Positions 58,492-64,000 of a stretch of DNA of 64,000 nt are shown piece after piece. The notes beneath the pieces were generated by a model. The model had not been told where the DNA came from, made no database searches, and worked only from the letters and a program-made list of their open reading frames with translations. Position 1 is the first letter of the stretch. Each line of letters starts with the position of its first letter. The position numbers were made by a program, and so were the translations under genes. The stretch comes from Chitinophagaceae bacterium UBA1930 (GTDB lineage Bacteria; Bacteroidota; Bacteroidia; Chitinophagales; Chitinophagaceae): positions 310,001 to 374,000 of the forward strand of contig DDFK01000002.1 of assembly GCA_002337145.1 (NCBI GenBank), in the 5' to 3' direction.

Positions 58492-59586
58492 TTAGTCTTG
58501 CAGAATCAGTTGCACGGTAAATAAACTGTTTTCCCTGGTAATATGTAAAACGTGCCTGTTGGCATACAAATGCTCCAGCCGCTTTTTTGTATTGCTGATG
58601 CCAATGCCTGTTCTTTCTATCTTGCGTGTTACCGTGAATATCTTGTTCTGTGTCAAAAACGTAATGTTTTTTTCTTCGGCAAAAAGCTTAATGGTAATCA
58701 CGGATTCTTCATGGTTGCTTAGTCCGTACTTGAAAACATTTTCAATAAAGGTCATCAATATTAACGGGGCAATTTTCTTGTTGTCCAATATGCCGGTTAT
58801 CGAAAAGTCAAGTACCACTTTCTTGCCCAAACGCAAACGTTGTAATTCTATATAATCCATAATACAGTCCACTTCGCTTTGCAGCGATACGTATTCCTCA
58901 TTCACATCGTCCGTTACATAACGCATGATGTTGGAAAGTTTCATGATGGAGTTGGCCGTTTCGTTGTTCTTGGTGACGGCCATAGAATAGATATTGTTCA
59001 AGGTATTGAAAAGAAAATGCGGATTTATCTGTGCCTTTAAAAAAGAGAGCTCTGCATTGGCTTTATCTGTTTCTGCCTGTGCCGCTTTTTCCACGGCCGT
59101 CTTCCATTGCTTTGCCAGTATAAGGGCAAAGCTCACTGCAATAAGCATGATGAAGAGGAAAAAACTGATGATGTCTATTAAGGGTCTTTCCCTTGCCATG
59201 TCATTGGGCATTGGCGGCGGCTTCATGTCGCCATCTGGTGGTGGGCTTGGCTTATGCTGGTTATTGAAACCCATTTTAGGTTTGCCTGCTACTGCGTTCA
59301 ACCTGTCGAAAGGGCGAACAAAGTGGATGCTTGCCAATAACAGTATAAAGGAAAGGATGTATAAGAAATATCTTTTTTTAAAGAATAATTGTGGTGCCAG
59401 GAATAAAGTGTGGGTATAAAAAATAATCACGTATATCATCCAGAATAGCCAGTAATAAGACGAGGACAACAAGGATAGGATACTACCGTTCTGCATTTGC
59501 CCCGAAATGAAGAATAGTGGCAGGCTCACAAAAAAAAGCCATCCTATAACATGCAGTATGATAATGTGTTTTTTCAAAAAAGGCAT
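58492..59586 (-). CDS. LytS-type sensor histidine kinase
   Basis: The 364-residue protein has four hydrophobic segments in residues 1-160 with a Pro-rich periplasmic or loop stretch between (HKPSPPPDGDMKPPPMPNDM). A coiled linker leads to the His-kinase domain (family pfam06580): His190 in KAQINPHFLFNTLNNIY is the phosphorylation site, N-box NVFKYGLSNH, and G-box RTGIGISNTKKRLEHLY. It phosphorylates the LytTR regulator encoded just downstream. Signal unknown. Confidence 0.93.
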   Translation of the reverse strand: MPFLKKHIIILHVIGWLFFVSLPLFFISGQMQNGSILSLLSSSYYWLFWMIYVIIFYTHTLFLAPQLFFKKRYFLYILSFILLLASIHFVRPFDRLNAVAGKPKMGFNNQHKPSPPPDGDMKPPPMPNDMARERPLIDIISFFLFIMLIAVSFALILAKQWKTAVEKAAQAETDKANAELSFLKAQINPHFLFNTLNNIYSMAVTKNNETANSIMKLSNIMRYVTDDVNEEYVSLQSEVDCIMDYIELQRLRLGKKVVLDFSITGILDNKKIAPLILMTFIENVFKYGLSNHEESVITIKLFAEEKNITFLTQNKIFTVTRKIERTGIGISNTKKRLEHLYANRHVLHITRENSLFTVQLILQD

Positions 59587-59658
59587 TTACAAATTAAAGC
59601 TACTTATACAGGAAGCAGTTTTTTTCTCGGTAATTTGTAGGGATGTGTAGATGGAATT

Positions 59659-61356
59659 TTAGTCGCTTGTCTTTATATCAATTACTTTCAGTTGCAGGGT
59701 CCTTTCATTGTTCCATTCGTTCATGTCCAATGTAAAAACTATGTCCAATGGTGTATTGTTTTGCAGCAATGGAAACTTGTGTGCCATGTTGAAACCGATA
59801 CCCGTAAAATGGATGTTTTTCTGTTTGACGGAAAAACGGATATGCTGTTCTTTTACAATTCTTGAAAAACCTGTATCACTGACCCTTTTGGCAACAAATG
59901 TTGGCCGCATGTTTTCGGGGCCAAAGGGCTCCATTTGGCAAAGGATATTGTAGAAAGCCGTGTTCAGTTCCGTAAAATCTATTGCTGTGTCTATTATGAT
60001 TTCAGGTATCAGCAAACGTGGGTCTATCTGTTGAGATACGGCTTTTTCAAAAGCCTGGCTAAAGGCATCCACGTTCTCCGGCAGCAGGGTCATGCCCGCT
60101 GCTGCAAAATGGCCTCCATATCCCAATAAATAATCTTTACATGCATAAATGGCTTCGTACAGGTTGAATCCGGCAACACTTCTGGCACTGCCTGCAACAT
60201 AATCGCCGCTTTTGGTAAGCACTACTGTTGGGCGGTAATGTTTTTCAATGAGCCTGCTGGCCACAATGCCTACCACGCCTTTGTGCCAGTGTTCCTGAAA
60301 AACAACGGTTGTTTTTCTATGTGGAAAGTCTTTGTCTTTTTCTATGATGGCCAAAGCCTCTTCGGTAATGCTGCTGTCGGCTTCTTTCCGGTCGCTATTG
60401 TCGCTATGCAGCAATGCGGCAAATTCAAGGGCCTTGTTTTCGTCCTGTTCAATAAAAAGCTGTACGGCTTTTTTTGCATCATCCATCCTGCCGGCGGCAT
60501 TAACCCTTGGGGCAATAATGAATACCAGGTTGGTAATGTGCATTTCCTTTTGCACACCTGCCAGTTTCATTAGGGCATTGATGCCTGCACAAGGGTTTTC
60601 GTTTACTTTTTTAAGGCCATAGAATGCCAATATGCGGTTTTCGCCTGTCATGGGTACAATATCCGCCGCAATGGCCGTGGCAACTAGGTCAATGTACCGT
60701 AAATAATTCTCGTCGGGCAGTTGCAATCGTTCACTTAGTGCCTGCATCAACTTAAAACCAACGCCACAACCGCATAATTCTTTATACGGGTATGCACAAT
60801 CTGCCTGCTTGGGGTTTAAGATGGCCATTGCGGGCGGAAGTTGGGCATCGGGCAAATGGTGGTCGCAAACAATGAAATCGATGCCTATTTCTTTTGCATA
60901 AGAAATCAGGTTGGTACTCTTGATGCCGCAATCCAATGATATGATCAGTGTAAAACCATTTTCCTTGGCGTAATCGATGCCCATTTTGCTGATACCGTAA
61001 CCTTCCTTGTAACGGTGCGGTATGTAATAGTCCACATTGTGGAAAATATTCCTCAAAAATTGGTACATACTGGCTACGCTGGTGGTGCCGTCCACATCAT
61101 AATCGCCAAAAACCAAAATTTTTTCTTGTTGATTGATTGCAGTAATAATGCGTTCAACTGCCTTGTCCATGTCTTTCATCAACCATGGCGAATAAAGGTC
61201 TGTTAGTTGCGGCCGGAAAAAATGTTTGGCTTTTTCAAAAGTGTCATAACCCCGTTGAACCAATATTTTACAGAGCGTTTTATTTACTTTGAGGGCTTCA
61301 TGAAGTAGTTGGATCTTCGCCTCATTGCCGGGTAATATATGCCACCTTTTCTCCAT
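59659..61356 (-). CDS. recJ: Single-stranded-DNA-specific exonuclease RecJ
   Basis: The 565-residue protein is full length for RecJ. DHH-family metal motifs are present: VFGDYDVDGTTSVASMYQFL (motif I), SLDCGIKS, VCDHHLPD (DHH motif III) and the DHHA1-type region near the C-terminal half (HWHKGVVGIVASRLIEKHYRPTVVLTKSG...GSARSVAGFNLYEAIYACKDYLLGYGGHFAAAGMTL). The C-terminal OB fold follows. It degrades single-stranded DNA 5' to 3' in recombination and mismatch repair. It has its own start region, 72 bp after the LytS start on the same strand. Confidence 0.96.
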   Translation of the reverse strand: MEKRWHILPGNEAKIQLLHEALKVNKTLCKILVQRGYDTFEKAKHFFRPQLTDLYSPWLMKDMDKAVERIITAINQQEKILVFGDYDVDGTTSVASMYQFLRNIFHNVDYYIPHRYKEGYGISKMGIDYAKENGFTLIISLDCGIKSTNLISYAKEIGIDFIVCDHHLPDAQLPPAMAILNPKQADCAYPYKELCGCGVGFKLMQALSERLQLPDENYLRYIDLVATAIAADIVPMTGENRILAFYGLKKVNENPCAGINALMKLAGVQKEMHITNLVFIIAPRVNAAGRMDDAKKAVQLFIEQDENKALEFAALLHSDNSDRKEADSSITEEALAIIEKDKDFPHRKTTVVFQEHWHKGVVGIVASRLIEKHYRPTVVLTKSGDYVAGSARSVAGFNLYEAIYACKDYLLGYGGHFAAAGMTLLPENVDAFSQAFEKAVSQQIDPRLLIPEIIIDTAIDFTELNTAFYNILCQMEPFGPENMRPTFVAKRVSDTGFSRIVKEQHIRFSVKQKNIHFTGIGFNMAHKFPLLQNNTPLDIVFTLDMNEWNNERTLQLKVIDIKTSD

Positions 61357-61444
61357 GAAATTGGTTAAGGGAATTTGGGTTTGTAAGATTCCTGAAATGA
61401 AATTAGCGAACTAATTGTATTTGTAAAAATAATAATGGGTGGCA

Positions 61445-62407
61445 TCAATAGGTCCTGTCGGTGGTATATCTTACCAGTTCTTCCAATGCGTCGCGTACTT
61501 CTGTTTTTGGAAATTCGTACAGTAGGCCCAATGCTTCGTCCCTGTAGGCAAACATCTTTTTTGTGGCGTAATCAATGCCCCCGGCTTTTTTTACTTCATC
61601 AATAACAAACTGCACTTTTTCCTTTTCGGTATTCTGGTTTTTTACAATGTAGATGATTTTTTTGCGTGTTGCAGCATCGCAGTTGTTGAGTGCGTATATA
61701 ATTGGCAGGGTCAGTTTCTTTTCCCTGATGTCGTTGCCGGTAGGCTTGCCTACATTGACTGTTCCATAGTCAAACAGATCATCTTTTATTTGAAAGGCCA
61801 TGCCTGTTTTTTCGCCAAACAGCCGCATTTTTTCTATCAAGGCATCATCGTCAAAGGTAGAAGATGCACCTGCTGCACAGGCCGATGCAAGCAATGATGC
61901 TGTTTTGCCTTTGATAATATCGTAGTAAACGCTTTCTTTCAGGTTCAGGTTACGGGCTTTTTCCATTTGCAACAGTTCTCCTTCACTCATTTCTTTTACT
62001 GCTTCAGAAAGTATCTGCAATGCCTTGTAGTCCTTGTTATTCAGGGATAATAGCAGTCCTCTTGTAAGCAGGTAATCGCCTACCAGTACGGCAATCTTAT
62101 TTTTCCATAGGGCATTTATGGAAAAGAATCCACGCCTTTCCATTGCATCGTCCACCACGTCATCATGTACCAAAGTTGCTGTATGTAAAAGTTCTACCAG
62201 AGAAGCTGCCCTATAGCTGGTATCGTTTATCTGTCCACCAAGTTTAGCACTTAGCAATACAAACATGGGACGTAACTGCTTGCCCTTTCTTTTTACAACG
62301 TATTGCATGATCCTATCCAAAAAAGCTACTTTACTCTTTAAAGCTTCTTTAAAATGATGTTCAAACTGTACCAATTCGTTTGCTATAACTTTGCGGGCTA
62401 GATTCAT
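61445..62407 (-). CDS. Polyprenyl diphosphate synthase
   Basis: The 320-residue enzyme elongates isoprenyl diphosphates, probably to the side chain for menaquinone or a similar carrier. Both Asp-rich motifs are present: first, LVHDDVVDDAMERRG (DDxxD-type, near residue 81) and second, QIKDDLFDYG (DDxxD). GKRPMF-like start GKQLRPMFVLLSAKLG and KTASLLASACAAG are also family features. The chain length cannot be read with certainty from sequence. It starts 193 bp from the divergent ompA-type gene. Confidence 0.94.
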   Translation of the reverse strand: MNLARKVIANELVQFEHHFKEALKSKVAFLDRIMQYVVKRKGKQLRPMFVLLSAKLGGQINDTSYRAASLVELLHTATLVHDDVVDDAMERRGFFSINALWKNKIAVLVGDYLLTRGLLLSLNNKDYKALQILSEAVKEMSEGELLQMEKARNLNLKESVYYDIIKGKTASLLASACAAGASSTFDDDALIEKMRLFGEKTGMAFQIKDDLFDYGTVNVGKPTGNDIREKKLTLPIIYALNNCDAATRKKIIYIVKNQNTEKEKVQFVIDEVKKAGGIDYATKKMFAYRDEALGLLYEFPKTEVRDALEELVRYTTDRTY

Positions 62408-62514
62408 TCTTAAAAATATTTCGCAATATACCTTGATAAAATAATAGTATGATGCAACATAGAAAGATTGGTTGTTGTCTAAGAAATTTTAGAAAAGTAA
62501 AATAAATTGTAAAT

Positions 62515-62546
62515 TTTTGGTATTTTATTTGCTTTGTTTACTTTCG
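62515..62546 (+). promoter_or_regulatory. Promoter of the OmpA-family gene
   Basis: TTTTG (62515-62519) as -33 and TACTTTCG (62539-62546, one change from TAnnTTTG) as -7 are 19 bp apart. The ATG lies 54 bp downstream of the -7 box. Confidence 0.65.
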
Positions 62547-62599
62547 CAGAGAATTAATTGTTCAAAAGAGTTTTTATCCATTCATTTCAAATATTACTT

Positions 62600-64000
62600 A
62601 TGGCAAGCAAAAAGTACATTTTATCCGCAATCTTGGTTGTAATGATACAGCTTACAGGATTCGCACAAGGCAACGACTGGGGTTGGGATTGGAAAGATAG
62701 TTCCAAGATTCCTTCTAAGCGTATGCCGCAGCACAACGAGTTTTTAAATAACAACTACCCTTATCCGGCACAACCGCGTGACCAATGGGAACTTGGTTTT
62801 GGCGCCGGTCCTTCTTTTATAATGGGCGATGTTAGGCCAAAAATTGGCATTGGCGGTTCTATTACAGCTAGAAAAGCACTTAACCATACTTTTTCTGTGA
62901 GGCTTGGTTATTTTGGTTCATTGAATTCTGGTGAATCAAAATCGACTTTTGATATAGCTGTAGGTAAAAATGCTTACAAAAACCAAACCCACATGGCTGG
63001 TTTTGATGTAATTGCATCTTTAAATACACCTAGCTACTACAGGGGAAATCCTAAAACAAATATTTATGTTTTGGGTGGTTATAGCTTTATTACTTCTAGG
63101 GTTACAACATCAAACCCTACTGGTACTGCTACATACCATACTTACTACGGTCAAGGTGCAGGTAATTCTCAATCAGGAATTATCGGTACTGTAGGTGGTG
63201 CCCAAGTAAATAACAGAAAAGCATGGACTATGCTTCACGGTATAAGTGCCGGTGCAGGTATTGCATTTAAATTGAGCAATAAAGTAAACATTGGTTTAGA
63301 GCAAAGGTTTACTACTCCTCTACCTGGATATGATTATTTAGATGGTAGAGAAGGTGGTAAAAGCAACGATATTTACAGCTTTACAAGTGCAAAATTGAAC
63401 ATCAATATGGGTAGCACTGCTAAGCACGTGCAGCCTTTATGGTGGATCAATCCTAACAACTTTGCTTACAATGAGTTGAACAAACCAGCTCACATGAAAA
63501 TGCCAAAAGTTAAATTGGATGATGCAGATGGCGACGGCGTTACTGATCAGTTTGACCTAGAACCTAACACTCCAGCAGGTGCAAAAGTGGATAGCCATGG
63601 ACGTGCTTTGGATACTGATGGTGATGGCGTTCCTGATTTCAGGGATAAAGAACCATTGACTTCTCAAAAATGTTTCCCTGTTAACAATGATGGTGTAGGT
63701 ACTTGTCCAGAACCATCTTGCTGCAAGGAATTAAGGGATGAAGTTTCTAAATTGAAAGAAGAAGTTGCAAAAGGTGTTAAAGGAACTGGTGACTGTGCGA
63801 TTGCAGATTTACCAAGCATCCAATTCAAAGGCAATTCTAAATTGACAAAAGATGCCCAAACTGTTTTGGCAGCGGCAGCACAAAAAATAAATGCAAACCC
63901 AGGCTGTAAAGTAAAAGTGGTAGGTTATGGTGCTTCTGATAAAAAAGCTCAACAATCTAGCTGGGAAAAGGTAAACGCTGTAATTAAATATCTAGTTGAA
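62600..64000 (+). CDS. OmpA-family outer-membrane protein with TSP3 repeats (3' end cut by window)
   Basis: The 467 visible residues begin with a signal peptide (MASKKYILSAILVVMIQLTG, cut near FAQ). The next 270 or so residues form a beta-barrel-type region (WELGFGAGPSFIMGDV, GGSITARKAL). From about 310 come two calcium-binding TSP3 repeats, DADGDGVTDQFDLEP and DTDGDGVPDFRDKEP. The OmpA-like peptidoglycan-binding domain begins near residue 400 (DLPSIQFKGNSKLTKDAQTVLAAAAQKINANPGCKVKVVGYG). This build is typical of Bacteroidota OmpA-like proteins, which hold the outer membrane to peptidoglycan. The frame is still open at 64000. Confidence 0.93.
   Translation, partial: MASKKYILSAILVVMIQLTGFAQGNDWGWDWKDSSKIPSKRMPQHNEFLNNNYPYPAQPRDQWELGFGAGPSFIMGDVRPKIGIGGSITARKALNHTFSVRLGYFGSLNSGESKSTFDIAVGKNAYKNQTHMAGFDVIASLNTPSYYRGNPKTNIYVLGGYSFITSRVTTSNPTGTATYHTYYGQGAGNSQSGIIGTVGGAQVNNRKAWTMLHGISAGAGIAFKLSNKVNIGLEQRFTTPLPGYDYLDGREGGKSNDIYSFTSAKLNINMGSTAKHVQPLWWINPNNFAYNELNKPAHMKMPKVKLDDADGDGVTDQFDLEPNTPAGAKVDSHGRALDTDGDGVPDFRDKEPLTSQKCFPVNNDGVGTCPEPSCCKELRDEVSKLKEEVAKGVKGTGDCAIADLPSIQFKGNSKLTKDAQTVLAAAAQKINANPGCKVKVVGYGASDKKAQQSSWEKVNAVIKYLVE

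Overview
The window is chromosomal DNA from a member of the Bacteroidota, most like a Chitinophagaceae-type bacterium (inferred from gene content; no species is claimed). The signs are type IX secretion (T9SS) C-terminal sorting domains on three large surface proteins, a gliding-motility-type C-terminal domain, a tiny PID-CTERM protein, an alpha/beta hydrolase lipoprotein, a Bacteroidota TamB, and promoters of the TTG / TAnnTTTG type. I saw no tRNA, rRNA, CRISPR array, transposase, integrase or recognisable phage-defence cassette. Most of the window is core genome with accessory surface genes.

Layout. 1-8.4 kb: the 5' half of mutS (minus, cut by the window edge), a small secreted/membrane protein, a 1,985-aa T9SS surface protein and a 72-aa PID-CTERM protein. 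8.4-13.0 kb: YhcH-family sugar protein, KDG kinase and divergent KDPG aldolase (lower Entner-Doudoroff/uronate branch), NamZ-type muramidase, SlyD-like FKBP. 13.1-19.2 kb: a 2,047-aa IgGFc-binding/PKD-repeat surface protein. 19.5-23.5 kb: the ribosomal alpha operon infA-rpmJ-rpsM-rpsK-rpsD-rpoA-rplQ, with structured gaps. 23.6-30.6 kb: carA, aroQ, a TIGR02594-type hydrolase plus a possible lysozyme-like partner, a LuxC-type acyl-CoA reductase divergent from a ferredoxin, ddl, a PASTA protein and a rhodanese. 30.7-39.9 kb: esterase lipoprotein, TamB, and a parallel beta-helix T9SS protein. 40.0-46.2 kb: a small secreted protein, bestrophin, and a TetR-EmrA-EmrB-TolC efflux operon with a tandem operator lying over its promoter. 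46.3-54.7 kb: DUF1761 protein, an AT-rich orphan, ABC-F ATPase, FKBP, an ECF sigma factor with a membrane partner, dienelactone hydrolase, pyrG. 54.8-64 kb: TrmO-like protein, DPP-IV-type peptidase, a LytTR/LytS two-component pair, recJ, polyprenyl synthase, and an OmpA-family porin cut by the window edge.

How the genes work together. Several units concern the cell envelope: ddl and PASTA (peptidoglycan synthesis or sensing), NamZ and the TIGR02594 pair (peptidoglycan breakdown), polyprenyl synthase, TamB and OmpA (outer membrane), and the T9SS and PID-CTERM proteins (surface). The TetR operon is a complete tripartite drug/solute efflux unit. The ECF and LytS/LytTR pairs are separate local regulators.

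The least explained signals are non-coding. A 16-base word, TGATGGGTGCGACGCC, occurs three times exactly and once as a 15/16 match, always between genes. Two structured intergenic elements lie near 50.24-50.35 kb and 57.65-57.74 kb, and there is a 20-bp perfect palindrome upstream of pyrG. The rpsM-rpsK gap has an attenuator-like geometry. I did not find a convincing new multi-gene system; these short elements are the best candidates for something undescribed.
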